A DNA stretch of 64,000 nucleotides from Clostridium magnum DSM 2767 (GCF_001623875.1 NZ_LWAE01000001.1:186001-250000); one strand, 5' to 3'. Positions 1 through 9,658 are shown, counted from the first letter of the stretch. Notes: a model not told the origin generated them from the letters alone. A program made the numbers and translations.

Positions 1-253
1 AAGAGCAATGAAGACTGGTGTTAAGGGAGTTAAAACTGCATGTGCAGGAAGACTTGGTGGAGCTGAAATAGCAAGAAGTGAATCTTATCATGAAGGTACA
101 ATTCCACTACAAACACTAAGAGCCGATATAGATTATGGATTTGCTGAAGCAGATACAACATACGGGAAAATTGGTGTAAAAGTTTGGGTATACAAGGGAG
201 AAGTACTTCCTACTAAGAAAGTTGTTCAAAGCAAGGAAGAAGCTAACGCATAA
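1..253 (+). CDS. rpsC: 30S ribosomal protein S3, C-terminal part (gene cut by window start)
   Basis: Protein of the small-subunit head near the mRNA entry channel. Only about the last 83 codons are present; the frame is open to the first base, so the start lies upstream. The residues [12 protein letters not shown] and the [18 protein letters not shown] stretch are the conserved C-terminal domain of bacterial S3. It is followed after 17 bases by rplP, as in the S10 operon of Firmicutes, which supports the identity. Assignment is secure; the N-terminal KH domain is not visible. Confidence 0.96.
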   Translation, partial: RAMKTGVKGVKTACAGRLGGAEIARSESYHEGTIPLQTLRADIDYGFAEADTTYGKIGVKVWVYKGEVLPTKKVVQSKEEANA

Positions 254-270
254 GGAAGGAGGAATATGAC

Positions 271-714
271 ATGTTAATGCCTAAAAGAGTTAAACATCGT
301 AAGGTACAGCGTGGCAGAATGAAGGGTAAGGCTACAAGAGGTAATTTTATAGCATACGGAGATTATGCTATACAGGCTACTGAATGTGGATGGATTACTA
401 GCAACCAAATAGAATCTGCCAGAATAGCTATAAATAGATATATCAAAAGAGGAGGAAAACTTTGGATAAAGATTTTCCCAGATAAACCAGTAACAGAAAA
501 GCCAGCTGAAACTCGTATGGGTTCCGGTAAAGGTTCACCAGAATACTGGGTAGCAGTTGTTAAACCAGGTAGAGTATTATTCGAACTATCAGGAGTTAAC
601 GAAACAGTTGCAAGAGAAGCTATGAGACTTGCAATGCATAAGTTACCTATTAAGACTAAGTTCGTTACAAGAAGAGATTTTGAAGAAGTGGGTGGTGAAA
701 TCAATGAAGGCTAA
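271..714 (+). CDS. rplP: 50S ribosomal protein L16
   Basis: Large-subunit protein that helps position tRNA at the A site. The 147-residue product starts [19 protein letters not shown], the hallmark L16 N-terminus, and contains ARIAINRY and the KPGRVLFE segment. An AAGGAGG site lies about 11 bases before the first ATG; an in-frame ATG two codons later is an equally plausible start. The 3' end overlaps the rpmC start by 11 bases, so the two are probably translationally coupled. Length is normal. Confidence 0.97.
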   Translation: MLMPKRVKHRKVQRGRMKGKATRGNFIAYGDYAIQATECGWITSNQIESARIAINRYIKRGGKLWIKIFPDKPVTEKPAETRMGSGKGSPEYWVAVVKPGRVLFELSGVNETVAREAMRLAMHKLPIKTKFVTRRDFEEVGGEINEG

Positions 715-916
715 AGAATTGCAAGAATTAAGACAAAGCAGCCCTCAAGATTTGCAGGCAAAACTTGATGATCTTAAGGCGGAATTATTTAACTTAAGAT
801 TTCAGTTAGCTACAGGTCAATTGGAAAACCCAATGAGAATAAGAGAAGTAAAAAAATCTATAGCCCAAATTAAAACCATCCTTAGAGAAGAAGAACTAAG
901 GGCGTTTGAACAGTAG
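704..916 (+). CDS. rpmC: 50S ribosomal protein L29
   Basis: Small helical protein at the polypeptide exit tunnel, near the docking site for SRP and trigger factor. The start chosen is the ATG inside the rplP 3' end, giving a 70-residue protein beginning [11 protein letters not shown] with the typical [17 protein letters not shown] motif; the frame is open further upstream but there it is rplP sequence read out of frame. It overlaps rplP by 11 bases and precedes rpsQ, the standard L16-L29-S17 order. Confidence 0.96.
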   Translation: MKAKELQELRQSSPQDLQAKLDDLKAELFNLRFQLATGQLENPMRIREVKKSIAQIKTILREEELRAFEQ

Positions 917-936
917 GCTGAAAGGAGGTTTGTCCT

Positions 937-1191
937 GTGGAAAGAAATAATAGAAAGACAAAAATAGGTAGAGTCGTTTCTGATAAAATGGATAAAACTG
1001 TAGTAGTTGCTGTAGAAACAAAGGTTCGTCATCCTTTATATGGCAAGACAGTTAACAGAACTACAAAATTTAAGGCTCATGATGAAAATAATGAGGCTCA
1101 AGTTAATGATAGAGTTTTAATAATGGAAACAAGACCATTATCAAAAGATAAGAGATGGAGACTTGTAGAAATAGTAGAAAAGGCTAAATAG
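937..1191 (+). CDS. rpsQ: 30S ribosomal protein S17
   Basis: OB-fold protein binding 16S rRNA. The 84-residue product contains [14 protein letters not shown] and the KTVNRTTKF stretch of S17. The start is GTG, chosen because a strong AAAGGAGG site lies 7 bases upstream and no ATG is available. Lies 20 bases after rpmC and 28 bases before rplN. Length is normal. Confidence 0.96.
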   Translation: MERNNRKTKIGRVVSDKMDKTVVVAVETKVRHPLYGKTVNRTTKFKAHDENNEAQVNDRVLIMETRPLSKDKRWRLVEIVEKAK

Positions 1192-1219
1192 TTAGAAAGC
1201 TGAAAGGAGGGTATTTTCA

Positions 1220-1588
1220 ATGATTCAGCAACAAACATTGTTGAAAGTTGCAGATAATTCCGGTGCTAAGGAAATTATGTGTATAAGAGTATTAGGTGGA
1301 TCCACAAGAAAGTGGGGAAACATTGGAGATATAATAGTTGCTAGCGTTAAAAGTGCAACACCAGGCGGTGTTGTTAAAAAAGGTGACGTTGTAAAGGCAG
1401 TTATAGTAAGATCAGTTAAAGGATTAAGAAGAGCAGATGGATCATACATCAGATTTGATGAAAATGCTGCTGTTATAATAAAAGACGATAAGCAACCAAA
1501 GGGAACTCGTATCTTTGGACCAGTTGCAAGAGAGCTAAGAGATAAAGATTTTACAAAAATATTATCATTAGCACCTGAAGTTCTATAG
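1220..1588 (+). CDS. rplN: 50S ribosomal protein L14
   Basis: Protein at the subunit interface and binding site of the silencing factor RsfS. The 122 residues start [18 protein letters not shown], the universally conserved L14 N-terminus, and end with the usual [12 protein letters not shown]. An AAAGGAGGG site lies 8 bases upstream of the ATG. First gene of the classical spc operon order L14-L24-L5. A long open frame on the opposite strand across this gene is only a shadow. Confidence 0.97.
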   Translation: MIQQQTLLKVADNSGAKEIMCIRVLGGSTRKWGNIGDIIVASVKSATPGGVVKKGDVVKAVIVRSVKGLRRADGSYIRFDENAAVIIKDDKQPKGTRIFGPVARELRDKDFTKILSLAPEVL

Positions 1589-1606
1589 AATAAGGAGGTG
1601 GCTATA

Positions 1607-1930
1607 ATGGCAACAAATAAGATGCACGTTAGAAAAAACGATACGGTTATGGTTATATCCGGAAAAGATAAAGGTAAAACAGGTGAGGTTTTATCAGTAA
1701 TGCCTAAAACAGGCAAGATAATCGTTAAGGGTATAAATGTAGTAACAAAACATCAAAAACCAAATAGAGCTAATATGCAGGGCGGAATAATTCAAAAAGA
1801 AGCTCCAGTATATAGTTCAAAAGTAATGTTATACTGTGATAAATGCAAATCAGTAACAAGAATAAGCCATAAATTACTAGAAGATGGAACTAAAGTTAGA
1901 GTTTGTAAAAAGTGCGGAGAAACATTCTAA
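1607..1930 (+). CDS. rplX: 50S ribosomal protein L24
   Basis: Assembly-initiator protein with a KOW motif that binds 23S rRNA. The ATG at this start (product MATNKMHVRKNDTVMVISG, 107 residues) is preferred to an in-frame GTG nine bases upstream because the GTG lies inside the AAGGAGGTG ribosome site. The KOW core (DTVMVISGKDKGKTGEV) is near residues 11-27. The C-terminus carries two CxxC pairs (CDKCK, CKKCG), a zinc ribbon seen in many clostridial L24 proteins. Confidence 0.96.
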   Translation: MATNKMHVRKNDTVMVISGKDKGKTGEVLSVMPKTGKIIVKGINVVTKHQKPNRANMQGGIIQKEAPVYSSKVMLYCDKCKSVTRISHKLLEDGTKVRVCKKCGETF

Positions 1931-1951
1931 TCTTTGAAAGGAGGGCTACAA

Positions 1952-2497
1952 ATGACTTTAAGATTACAAGAAAAATATGAAAATGAAGTAGTTAAAGCTT
2001 TGATGGATAAATTCGGATATAAGAATATAATGGAAGTGCCAAAGCTTGAAAAAATAGTTATAAACATGGGTGTTGGAGAAGCAAAAGATAATCCAAAAGT
2101 TCTAGAATCAGCAGTAAGTGATTTAACAATCATTACAGGACAAAAACCAATCTTAACTAGAGCTAAGAAATCTATAGCTAACTTCAAGATAAGAGAAAAC
2201 ATGGCTATAGGTTGTAAAGTTACATTAAGAAAGCAAATGATGTATGAGTTTGCTGATAAGTTAATGAGTGTTGCACTACCTAGAGTTAGAGATTTCTCTG
2301 GTGTTTCAGATAAAGCATTTGATGGAAGAGGAAACTATTCATTAGGAATTAAGGAACAGTTAATATTCCCTGAAATAGAGTATGATAAGATAGATAAAGT
2401 AAGAGGTATGGATATAATCTTCGTTACAACTGCAAAAACAGACGAAGAAGCAAGAGAATTATTAAGATTTCTTGGTATGCCATTTGCTCAAAAATAA
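1952..2497 (+). CDS. rplE: 50S ribosomal protein L5
   Basis: Binds 5S rRNA in the central protuberance and contacts P-site tRNA. The 181-residue product starts [17 protein letters not shown] and contains [12 protein letters not shown] and [18 protein letters not shown], diagnostic of L5. An in-frame TTG six codons upstream is rejected because the ribosome site GAAAGGAGGG lies between it and this ATG. The normal S14 gene follows after 12 bases. Confidence 0.97.
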   Translation: MTLRLQEKYENEVVKALMDKFGYKNIMEVPKLEKIVINMGVGEAKDNPKVLESAVSDLTIITGQKPILTRAKKSIANFKIRENMAIGCKVTLRKQMMYEFADKLMSVALPRVRDFSGVSDKAFDGRGNYSLGIKEQLIFPEIEYDKIDKVRGMDIIFVTTAKTDEEARELLRFLGMPFAQK

Positions 2498-2509
2498 GGA
2501 GGGAAAAAC

Positions 2510-2695
2510 GTGGCACGTAAGGCTTTAATAGAAAAATGGAATAAAGAACCTAAATATTCAACTAGAGCTTACACAAGATGCAGAATATGTGGAAGACCAC
2601 ATGCTGTATTAAGCAAGTTTGGAATATGCCGTATTTGTTTTAGAGAACTAGCATACAAAGGTGAAATACCTGGATGTAGAAAAGCAAGTTGGTAA
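2510..2695 (+). CDS. rpsZ: 30S ribosomal protein S14, zinc-binding (type Z)
   Basis: Late-assembly protein of the small-subunit head. The 61-residue length and the CRIC...CRIC zinc knuckle mark the short zinc-containing paralogue typical of low-GC Gram-positives, rather than the longer zinc-free S14 made under zinc starvation. The start is GTG, 7 bases after AAGGAGGG. Product ends in the usual GCRKASW. Confidence 0.97.
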   Translation: MARKALIEKWNKEPKYSTRAYTRCRICGRPHAVLSKFGICRICFRELAYKGEIPGCRKASW

Positions 2696-2726
2696 TCTTA
2701 GTTATTGATGAAAGGAGGCACAATAA

Positions 2727-3125
2727 ATGGTAATGACTGATCCTATAGCAGATTTACTTACGCGTGTAAGAAACGCAAACATAGTTAGACATCAAGTAGT
2801 AGAAGTTCCTTCTTCAACTATAAAGAAGGCTATATTAAATATAATGCTTCAGGAAGGATACATAAAGGATGTAGAGGAATATACCGATGGTTCCGTAAAC
2901 ATGCTAAGACTTTCAATGAAGTATGGTCAAAATAAAGAAAGAGTTATAACAGGACTTAAGAGAATATCTAAGCCAGGTTTAAGAGTTTACTGTCAAAAAG
3001 AAGAAATTCCTAAAGTATTGAACGGACTTGGAATTGCTATAATATCAACTTCAAAGGGAATTGTTACAGATAGAGAAGCAAGAAAACTTGGAGTAGGTGG
3101 AGAAGTACTTTGCTACCTTTGGTAG
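2727..3125 (+). CDS. rpsH: 30S ribosomal protein S8
   Basis: Binds the central domain of 16S rRNA early in assembly. The 132-residue product has [15 protein letters not shown] near the N-terminus and ends in GGEVLCYLW, both diagnostic. Two in-frame ATGs, at the start given and two codons later, are both compatible with the AAAGGAGG site. A gap of 120 bases with a hairpin separates it from rplF, unusually long for this operon. Confidence 0.97.
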   Translation: MVMTDPIADLLTRVRNANIVRHQVVEVPSSTIKKAILNIMLQEGYIKDVEEYTDGSVNMLRLSMKYGQNKERVITGLKRISKPGLRVYCQKEEIPKVLNGLGIAIISTSKGIVTDREARKLGVGGEVLCYLW

Positions 3126-3189
3126 TAAGTATAATGAATCACAGGTAGATTAGTAAATGATACTTATTCAAAGCCTGGAGAAAATACAG

Positions 3190-3225
3190 AAAGCATAACA
3201 AAGCATATTTGTTATGAGCTTTTTA
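3190..3225 (+). other. Intra-operon hairpin followed by a T run (possible attenuator) between rpsH and rplF
   Basis: An inverted repeat pairs AAAGC-ATAACAAA with TTTGTTAT-GAGCTTT across a short loop, with a T run immediately after. This has the form of an intrinsic terminator, yet it lies inside the spc operon with essential genes on both sides. It may be a partial attenuator, an RNA processing site or a protein-binding leader for rplF. Only the pairing is seen; function is inferred. Confidence 0.45.
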
Positions 3226-3245
3226 GGAATACAGGAGGTGTAATC

Positions 3246-3788
3246 ATGTCAAGAGTAGGAAAGCTTCCAATAGCTGTACCAAATGGCGTAACGGTTACAG
3301 TAACACCAGATAACGTTGTTACTGTAAAAGGACCTAAAGGCCAACTTGTTAGAGCTATGAGAACTGAAGTTAAAATAACTGTTGAAGATAATGCAGTAGT
3401 AGTTACAAGAGACAATGATCAAAAGCAAACTAGAGCTCTTCATGGCTTAACTAGAGCTTTAATTAATAATATGGTAGTTGGAGTAACTGAAGGATATGCT
3501 AAAACATTAGAATTAGTAGGTGTTGGTTACAGAGCTCAATTACAAGGTAAGAAATTAGTTATGAATCTTGGATATTCACATCCAGTTGAAATAGAACCAG
3601 TTGAAGGTGTAACATTTGAAACACCTGCTGCTACAAAAGTTATTGTTAGAGGTATCGACAAAGAACTAGTTGGTGCTGTTGCAGCAGATGTAAGAACTTG
3701 GAGAAAACCTGAACCTTACAAAGGAAAAGGAATCAAGTACGATAACGAAGTTATAAGACGTAAGGAAGGTAAAACTGGTAAGAAGTAA
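3246..3788 (+). CDS. rplF: 50S ribosomal protein L6
   Basis: Two-domain protein near the sarcin-ricin loop, where the translation GTPases bind. The 180-residue product starts [15 protein letters not shown] and ends in the highly conserved [20 protein letters not shown]. Site CAGGAGG lies 8 bases before the ATG. It begins a second tightly packed run (L6-L18-S5-L30-L15) after the rpsH-rplF gap. Confidence 0.97.
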   Translation: MSRVGKLPIAVPNGVTVTVTPDNVVTVKGPKGQLVRAMRTEVKITVEDNAVVVTRDNDQKQTRALHGLTRALINNMVVGVTEGYAKTLELVGVGYRAQLQGKKLVMNLGYSHPVEIEPVEGVTFETPAATKVIVRGIDKELVGAVAADVRTWRKPEPYKGKGIKYDNEVIRRKEGKTGKK

Positions 3789-3806
3789 TAGAAAGGAGTG
3801 ACCTTT

Positions 3807-4166
3807 ATGTTTAATAAAGATGACAGAAAAAAGGCAAGAGTAAGACGTCATTTAAGAGTTCGTAAGAAAGTTTCTGGAACGACTGAAAGACCAAGACTTG
3901 CAGTTTATAGAAGTGAAAAAAACATATATGCTCAAATTATAGATGATATAAACGGAATCACTTTAGTTTCTGCTTCAACCTTAGATAAAGAATTCGAAGG
4001 ATTAGGAAGCAATAAGGAAGCAGCGAAAGTTGTTGGCGAAACAGTAGCTAAGAGAGCTATTGAAAAAGGAATTAAAGAAGTTGTTTTTGATAGAGGCGGA
4101 TACGTATATCATGGAAGAATACAGAATCTTGCAGAAGGCGCAAGAGAGGCTGGCTTGCAGTTCTAG
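3807..4166 (+). CDS. rplR: 50S ribosomal protein L18
   Basis: Binds 5S rRNA together with L5. The 119-residue product starts [21 protein letters not shown] and contains [20 protein letters not shown] and [12 protein letters not shown], all L18 signatures. An in-frame GTG three codons upstream is part of the ribosome site GAAAGGAGTG and is rejected. Sits 18 bases after rplF. Confidence 0.97.
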   Translation: MFNKDDRKKARVRRHLRVRKKVSGTTERPRLAVYRSEKNIYAQIIDDINGITLVSASTLDKEFEGLGSNKEAAKVVGETVAKRAIEKGIKEVVFDRGGYVYHGRIQNLAEGAREAGLQF

Positions 4167-4182
4167 AGAAGGAGGGAAATAA

Positions 4183-4680
4183 ATGAGAATCGATCCTAGC
4201 ACTTTAAATCTTAAAGAAAAAGTTGTATTTATAAACAGAGTTGCTAAGGTTGTTAAAGGTGGTAGAAATTTTAGATTTAGTGCCCTTGTCGTTGTTGGTG
4301 ACGAAGAAGGTCATGTTGGTGTAGGAACTGGTAAATCTATAGAAATACCTGAAGCAATCAGAAAAGCAGTAGAAGATGCTAAAAAGAATTTAATAGAGGT
4401 TCCAATAGTTGGTACAACAGTACCACATAATATAGCAGGTGAATTTGGTACTGGTAAAGTACTTATAATGACAGCTTCAGAAGGTACTGGAGTTATCGCT
4501 GGTGGTCCTGCAAGAGCAGTACTTGAGCTTGCTGGATTAAAAGACGTTAGAGCTAAGTCATTAGGTTCTAATAACCCAAGAAATATGGTTAATGCTACTT
4601 TAGACGGTTTATCAAGATTAAGAACAGCAGAGCATATTGCAAGTCTTAGAGGTAAATCCGTTGAAGAGATTTTAGGTTAG
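4183..4680 (+). CDS. rpsE: 30S ribosomal protein S5
   Basis: Small-subunit protein at the mRNA entry site, involved in decoding fidelity. The 165-residue product has the double-stranded-RNA-binding segment ([17 protein letters not shown]) and the ribosomal fold domain ending [17 protein letters not shown]. Site GAAGGAGGG precedes the ATG. The stop codon overlaps the ribosome site of rpmD. Confidence 0.97.
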   Translation: MRIDPSTLNLKEKVVFINRVAKVVKGGRNFRFSALVVVGDEEGHVGVGTGKSIEIPEAIRKAVEDAKKNLIEVPIVGTTVPHNIAGEFGTGKVLIMTASEGTGVIAGGPARAVLELAGLKDVRAKSLGSNNPRNMVNATLDGLSRLRTAEHIASLRGKSVEEILG

Positions 4681-4692
4681 GAGGGAATGACC

Positions 4693-4872
4693 TTGGCTAA
4701 ACTTAAAATAACTTTGAAAAAGAGTTTAATAGGAAGAAAAAAGGACCACATTGCTACTGTTAATGCTTTAGGATTAAAGAAAATAGGCAAAACTGTAGAA
4801 CATGAGGAGACTCCTCAAATCAGAGGTATGATAAATAAAGTTAGCTATCTTCTATGTGTAGAAGAGGCATAA
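4693..4872 (+). CDS. rpmD: 50S ribosomal protein L30
   Basis: Small large-subunit protein found in most bacteria. The start chosen is TTG, giving a 59-residue protein beginning [19 protein letters not shown]. An ATG two codons upstream lies only one base from the end of the AGGAGGG site, too close to be used, whereas the TTG has a 7-base spacer. The core sequence [23 protein letters not shown] is typical. Confidence 0.94.
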   Translation: MAKLKITLKKSLIGRKKDHIATVNALGLKKIGKTVEHEETPQIRGMINKVSYLLCVEEA

Positions 4873-4894
4873 TACAGAGGAGGTGTAGATACAA

Positions 4895-5335
4895 ATGAAA
4901 CTTCATGAGTTAAAACCAGCAGCAGGCGCTAAAAAAGCACCAAAAAGAGTTGGTAGAGGTACTGGTTCAGGATTAGGAAGAAATGCTGGTAAAGGTGAAA
5001 AAGGTCAGAAGGCTAGATCAGGTGGTGGAGTAAGACCAGGTTTTGAAGGTGGTCAGATGCCATTATACAGAAGACTTCCAAAAAGAGGATTTACTAACAT
5101 ATTCGCTAAAGATTATGCTGAGATAAATGTTGAAAGATTAAATATATTTGAAGATGGTACAGAAGTTACACCTGAATTACTATTACAAAAAGGAATAGTA
5201 AAAAAATCTAAAAATGGAGTTAAGGTTCTAGGTAATGGTGAATTACAAAAGAACATAACAGTTAAGGCAGCAAAATTCACAAAAGCTGCGGCAGAGAAAA
5301 TAGAAGCAGCTGGAGGAAAAGTTGAGGTGATATAG
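4895..5335 (+). CDS. rplO: 50S ribosomal protein L15
   Basis: Late-assembly protein running deep into 23S rRNA. The 146-residue product begins [21 protein letters not shown] and contains the glycine-rich [19 protein letters not shown] extension. Site GAGGAGG precedes the ATG by 10 bases. Its TAG stop directly abuts the ATG of secY, as is usual in spc operons. Confidence 0.97.
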   Translation: MKLHELKPAAGAKKAPKRVGRGTGSGLGRNAGKGEKGQKARSGGGVRPGFEGGQMPLYRRLPKRGFTNIFAKDYAEINVERLNIFEDGTEVTPELLLQKGIVKKSKNGVKVLGNGELQKNITVKAAKFTKAAAEKIEAAGGKVEVI

Positions 5336-6616
5336 ATGCTATCAACTTTACGTAATGCTTGGAAGGTTCCTGATCTTAGAAAAAGATTATTATTTACATT
5401 ATTTATGGTAGCAATTTTCAGGATGGGAAATTTTATTCCTGTTCCTGGAATTGACACAGCAAAGCTTACTAATCTGACTCAGAGTGGATCACTATTTGGA
5501 TTTTATGATTTAATATCCGGTGGTGCATTTAGTAGATTTAGCATATTTGCAATGGGAGTAGTTCCTTTTATAAATTCATCTATAATAATGCAGTTGTTGA
5601 CAATTGCAGTTCCTCGTTTGGAACAGCTTTCAAAAGAGGGCGAAGATGGAAGAAAGAAGATACAACAGTATACTAGATATGCTGCAGTACCTTTAGGGAT
5701 AATACAAGCATTTAGTACATATGCAATTATAACTAGAGCAAATGCACTTCAAGATCCATCTAATAAGCTTAATGTATTCTTAATAATACTTACTTTGACC
5801 ACAGCTTCAACTTTTTTAATGTGGTTTGGAGATAAGATTACGGAAAAAGGACTTGGAAATGGTATATCGTTATTGATCTTTGTGAATATCATTTCAAGAT
5901 TTCCACAAACACTTTTTCAAATTGCAGGCCTACAGAAGGCTGAGACTATTAACTTTGTTGAAGTTATGATACTTGGTGTAGGTATATTAGCTTTATTTAT
6001 AGCTGTTGTAATTATGAGTCTGTCAGAAAGAAGAATTCCTGTGCAATATGCAGGAAAAACTACTGGTGGAAAAGTGTATAAAGGACAATCAACTCATATT
6101 CCTATTAATGTAAATGGAGCAGCTGTTATTGGAATAATATTTGCAATATCAGTTATGCAATTCCCAATGACTATAGGACAGTTTTGGCCAGAGTCAGCTT
6201 TCTATAAATTTATAACTACAAGTCAGTTTAGTTTATTTAGAGAAAGTAGTTGGCCTTATGCTATAACCTATTTTATATTGACAATTTTCTTCACTTGGTT
6301 TTATACTGTGGTTACATTTAAACCAGATGAAATGGCTGAGAATATGCATAAATCATCAGGTTTTATACCAGGAATTAGACCAGGAGAACAGACAGCTAAC
6401 TATATAGAAAAAGTTCTAGGAAGAGTTTCAATATTAGGAGGAGCTTTCGCTGGAATAATAGCAATTACTCCTATCATTGTTGAAGCATACTCAAATTTTA
6501 AAGGAATATATTTTGGTGGTACGGGTTTACTAATTATTGTTGGCGTTGCTCTAGATACTCTAAGGCAAATGGAGTCACAATTGGTAATGCGTCATTATCA
6601 AGGATTTTTGAGATAA
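5336..6616 (+). CDS. secY: Preprotein translocase subunit SecY
   Basis: Channel subunit of the SecYEG translocon in the cytoplasmic membrane. The 426-residue protein has about ten hydrophobic segments. Landmarks are RMGNFIPVPGID near the N-terminus, the plug-region segment FGFYDLISGGAFSRFSIFAMGV, FVNIISR, and the cytosolic loop SERRIPVQYA. The ATG follows the rplO stop with no spacer, and the ribosome site GAGGTG lies within the end of rplO. Followed by adk and map, the standard arrangement. Confidence 0.98.
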   Translation: MLSTLRNAWKVPDLRKRLLFTLFMVAIFRMGNFIPVPGIDTAKLTNLTQSGSLFGFYDLISGGAFSRFSIFAMGVVPFINSSIIMQLLTIAVPRLEQLSKEGEDGRKKIQQYTRYAAVPLGIIQAFSTYAIITRANALQDPSNKLNVFLIILTLTTASTFLMWFGDKITEKGLGNGISLLIFVNIISRFPQTLFQIAGLQKAETINFVEVMILGVGILALFIAVVIMSLSERRIPVQYAGKTTGGKVYKGQSTHIPINVNGAAVIGIIFAISVMQFPMTIGQFWPESAFYKFITTSQFSLFRESSWPYAITYFILTIFFTWFYTVVTFKPDEMAENMHKSSGFIPGIRPGEQTANYIEKVLGRVSILGGAFAGIIAITPIIVEAYSNFKGIYFGGTGLLIIVGVALDTLRQMESQLVMRHYQGFLR

Positions 6617-6641
6617 TGAAGATATTTGGAGATGATGCGGT

Positions 6642-7292
6642 TTGAAAATAATTTTACTAGGTCCTCCGGGAGCTGGAAAAGGAACACAGGCTAAGTTAAT
6701 TAGTGAAAAATATGTTATTCCTCATATATCAACTGGGGACATTTTTAGGAAAAATATTTCAGAAAAAACCCCTCTTGGAATTGAGGCTAAGAGATATATA
6801 GATAACGGTCAGCTAGTACCTGACGAAGTTACTATAGGAATAGTAAAAGACAGGTTGAGCATGGATGACTGTGAGAATGGATTTTTATTAGATGGCTTTC
6901 CAAGAACGGCTATGCAAGCTGATGCTTTAGATTCATTTTTAAATGACAATGGACAGAAAATTAATACTGCACTTTTAATAGATGTTCCAAAGGAATTTAT
7001 ATTAGAAAGAATGACAGGAAGAAGAGTTTGTCCATCATGCGGAGCTAGTTATCATATAAAATTTAATCCTCCTAAAGTTGAGATGAAGTGTGATATTTGC
7101 AACAATTCATTAATTCAAAGAAAAGACGATACTGAATCAACAGTAAAGGAAAGACTTGACGTTTATGATAAGCAAACACAGCCACTTATCCAATACTACA
7201 AAGATCAGAATAACCTGTCAGTAGTAAATGGAACGGGAGAAATTAATGAAGTGTTTGGAGATATTTGCAACATCTTAGGAGCAGTTAAATAG
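6642..7292 (+). CDS. adk: Adenylate kinase (zinc-lid type)
   Basis: Cytosolic enzyme that interconverts ATP + AMP and 2 ADP. The P-loop [10 protein letters not shown] is at residues 7-16, followed by the STGDIFR AMP-binding segment and LLDGFPRT. The LID domain holds CPSC...CDIC, a four-cysteine zinc site typical of Gram-positive adenylate kinases. The start is TTG, supported by the position of the P-loop. At 216 residues it is the long-lid form. It sits between secY and map. Confidence 0.97.
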   Translation: MKIILLGPPGAGKGTQAKLISEKYVIPHISTGDIFRKNISEKTPLGIEAKRYIDNGQLVPDEVTIGIVKDRLSMDDCENGFLLDGFPRTAMQADALDSFLNDNGQKINTALLIDVPKEFILERMTGRRVCPSCGASYHIKFNPPKVEMKCDICNNSLIQRKDDTESTVKERLDVYDKQTQPLIQYYKDQNNLSVVNGTGEINEVFGDICNILGAVK

Positions 7293-8042
7293 ATGATACT
7301 AATTAAGACCGATAATGAAATTGAATATATGAGGCAGGCTGGTAAAATTGTTGGTGATACCTTGTTGAAACTTGAAGAGGTAATAAAACCTGGTATAACC
7401 ACTGCAGAATTGGATAGAATTGCAGAAGAGTACATTGTAAAGCAAGGTGCAAGGCCATCTTTTAAAGGCTATTGTGGCTTTCCAGCCTCAATTTGTGCCT
7501 CAGTTAATGAGGAAGTAGTTCATGGAATACCATCGAATAAGCTTGTTTTACAAGAAGGCGACATAATAAGTATTGATTGTGGAGCTATGTTAAATGGCTT
7601 TCACGGAGATGCAGCAAGAACTTTTCCAGTTGGAAAAATTTCTGAAGAAGCAAATCGCTTGATTGAAGTTACTAAAGAAAGCTTCTTTAAAGGTGTTAAA
7701 AATGCAGTTGTAGGTAATAGACTAACTGACATATCTGCTGAAATTCAGAAATATGCTGAAAGTTTTGGGTATTCTCTAGTAAGAGAATATGTAGGGCATG
7801 GTATAGGTAAAGATATGCATGAAGATCCCGAGGTTCCTAATTTTGGGATGCCAGGAAGAGGGCCTAAGTTATGCAAGGGTATGGTATTAGCTATAGAACC
7901 TATGGTTAATATGGGAAAATATCATGTAAGAGTAGAACCCAATAACTGGACTGTTGTGACAGAAGATGGAAGTTTATCAGCTCATTATGAAAATACTGTT
8001 GCTATATTAGAAAATGGACCTGAAATACTTACCCTAATTTAA
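7293..8042 (+). CDS. map: Methionine aminopeptidase, type I
   Basis: Removes the initiator methionine from new proteins, using two metal ions. The 249 residues show the conserved ligand regions: ISIDCGAMLNGFHGDAA (two aspartates), VGHGIGKDMHEDPEVPN (histidine), AIEPMVNMG (glutamate) and a C-terminal SAHYENTVAI segment (glutamate). The ATG directly abuts the adk stop. There is no SH3-like or zinc N-terminal extension, so this is type Ia. Confidence 0.97.
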   Translation: MILIKTDNEIEYMRQAGKIVGDTLLKLEEVIKPGITTAELDRIAEEYIVKQGARPSFKGYCGFPASICASVNEEVVHGIPSNKLVLQEGDIISIDCGAMLNGFHGDAARTFPVGKISEEANRLIEVTKESFFKGVKNAVVGNRLTDISAEIQKYAESFGYSLVREYVGHGIGKDMHEDPEVPNFGMPGRGPKLCKGMVLAIEPMVNMGKYHVRVEPNNWTVVTEDGSLSAHYENTVAILENGPEILTLI

Positions 8043-8056
8043 CAGAGGTGAATATA

Positions 8057-8341
8057 TTGTTGGACACTAATGACTATTTTGGAAGAGTGGTTTTTTCAAA
8101 AGCAGGAAGAGATAAGGATAAGTTTTTTATAATACTAGATGTAGTAGACAGTAACTATGTATACATTAGTGATGGTTTACTTAGAAGTGTTGAAAAACCA
8201 AAGAAGAAAAAAGTGAAACATTTGGCTTTTACTCATGTAATAGCTGAAGAAATAAGAAACTTATTGATGGCAAGTGAAAAAGTTAGTAATGCAGTGATAA
8301 GAAAATTTTTGCAGTCTTACGACAACGATAAGGAGGTTTGA
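8057..8341 (+). CDS. KOW-domain RNA-binding protein (L14e-like)
   Basis: Small basic protein that Clostridia and some Bacilli encode between map and infA. The N-terminal part ([29 protein letters not shown]) resembles a KOW/SH3-like fold, followed by a lysine-rich stretch KPKKKKVKH. The start is uncertain. The TTG chosen is spaced well from AGAGGTG; a GTG three codons upstream is part of that site and a second TTG follows immediately. Function is unknown, but conserved placement in the ribosomal operon suggests a ribosome- or RNA-related role. Confidence 0.85.
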   Translation: MLDTNDYFGRVVFSKAGRDKDKFFIILDVVDSNYVYISDGLLRSVEKPKKKKVKHLAFTHVIAEEIRNLLMASEKVSNAVIRKFLQSYDNDKEV

Positions 8342-8348
8342 TTACCTT

Positions 8349-8567
8349 ATGTCAAAAGATGATGTTATAGAAATGCAAGGTACCGTTTTAGAATCATTAC
8401 CTAATGCAATGTTTGAAGTAGAGTTGGAAAGCGGACACAAAATACTAGCACATATATCAGGCAAGTTAAGAATGAATTTTATAAGAATTCTGCCAGGTGA
8501 TAAAGTTACAGTAGAACTTTCTCCATATGATTTAACTCGTGGAAGAATAACCTGGAGAGCAAAGTAA
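8349..8567 (+). CDS. infA: Translation initiation factor IF-1
   Basis: OB-fold factor that occupies the A site during initiation. The 72-residue protein is complete and typical, with [20 protein letters not shown] at the N-terminus and [11 protein letters not shown] at the C-terminus. The site AAGGAGG overlaps the end of the preceding KOW gene. rpmJ follows after 16 bases. Confidence 0.98.
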   Translation: MSKDDVIEMQGTVLESLPNAMFEVELESGHKILAHISGKLRMNFIRILPGDKVTVELSPYDLTRGRITWRAK

Positions 8568-8571
8568 TTAA

Positions 8572-8697
<126 letters not shown>

Positions 8698-8748
8698 TAG
8701 AATTTTTAATACTTAAAAGTTCTATGAAATAAACTGGAGTTAATAATG

Positions 8749-8840
8749 CTTTAGGTGCGGCTGTAATAGAATGCATAACATTCTATTAACCTAAAACTTT
8801 ATATAAAAAAATATAAAGAGATTAAATGATCTTTATCAAT
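8749..8840 (+). ncRNA. Structured leader upstream of rpsM (candidate autoregulatory RNA)
   Basis: The 169-base gap before rpsM contains a nested structure. An outer stem pairs TTTAGGT (8750-8756) with ACCTAAA (8789-8795), and inside it a 9-bp stem pairs AATAGAATG (8765-8773) with CATTCTATT (8779-8787). A weaker hairpin (AAAGAGAT / GATCTTT) follows near 8815-8834, just before the rpsM ribosome site. The alpha operon of other bacteria is autoregulated by S4 at such a leader; here only the pairing is seen, and the regulator is an inference. Confidence 0.5.
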
Positions 8841-8866
8841 TAGATATTCAGGAGGTGTAAATTTTA

Positions 8867-9235
8867 ATGGCAAGAATAGCAGGTGTCGACCTACCAAAGG
8901 AAAAAAGAGTAGAGATAGGTCTAACTTATATATATGGCATAGGATTACCAACTTCTCACAAAATTCTTAACGATACTGGAGTTAATCCAGATACAAGAGT
9001 TAAAGAGTTAACTGAAGAAGAGGTTAATGCTTTAAGAGATTATATAAACAAGAACGTTAAAGTTGAGGGTGATTTAAGAAGAGAAATAGCTCTTAACATA
9101 AAGAGATTAATGGAAATTGGTTGTTATAGAGGAATAAGACACAGAAGAGGACTTCCTGTGAGAGGACAAAGAACTAAGACAAATGCAAGAACAAGAAAAG
9201 GTCCTAAGAGAACAATTGCAGGTAAGAAGAAATAA
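8867..9235 (+). CDS. rpsM: 30S ribosomal protein S13
   Basis: Head protein that contacts the large subunit and tRNA. The 122-residue product starts [21 protein letters not shown] and ends in the basic tail [20 protein letters not shown], both diagnostic. Site CAGGAGG precedes the ATG. First gene of the alpha operon, behind a structured leader. Confidence 0.97.
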   Translation: MARIAGVDLPKEKRVEIGLTYIYGIGLPTSHKILNDTGVNPDTRVKELTEEEVNALRDYINKNVKVEGDLRREIALNIKRLMEIGCYRGIRHRRGLPVRGQRTKTNARTRKGPKRTIAGKKK

Positions 9236-9256
9236 ATAACCGTATAAGGAGGGAAA

Positions 9257-9658
9257 ATGATGGCAGCTGGATCAAAGGCTAAAAAGACAAGAAGAAAAAG
9301 AGAGAGAAAAAATGTTGAGCACGGTTGTGCACACATAAAATCTACTTTTAATAATTCAATAGTTACACTAACAGATGCTGTTGGAAATACTTTATCATGG
9401 GCTAGTGCGGGTGGATTAGGCTTTAGAGGCTCAAGAAAGAGTACTCCATTTGCAGCTCAAATGGCAGCTGAAACATCAGCTAAAGCAGCTATGGAACACG
9501 GATTAAAGAGTGTTGAAGTTTATGTAAAAGGACCAGGAGCAGGTAGAGAAGCTGCAATAAGATCATTACAGGCTGCTGGATTAGAAGTTACATTGATAAA
9601 AGATGTTACTCCAATTCCACACAATGGATGTAGACCACCAAAAAGAAGAAGAGTTTAG
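9257..9658 (+). CDS. rpsK: 30S ribosomal protein S11
   Basis: Platform protein lining the mRNA exit region. The 133 residues contain [15 protein letters not shown], the [14 protein letters not shown] motif and the C-terminal [18 protein letters not shown], all invariant in S11. Two adjacent ATGs can serve as start after AAGGAGGG. Gene lies between rpsM and rpsD in the normal alpha operon order. Confidence 0.97.
   Translation: MMAAGSKAKKTRRKRERKNVEHGCAHIKSTFNNSIVTLTDAVGNTLSWASAGGLGFRGSRKSTPFAAQMAAETSAKAAMEHGLKSVEVYVKGPGAGREAAIRSLQAAGLEVTLIKDVTPIPHNGCRPPKRRRV

Noticed and set aside
1225..1716. 163-codon open frame on the minus strand
   Set aside because: It lies wholly antisense to rplN and rplX, has no ribosome site and resembles no protein; it is a shadow of the conserved genes.
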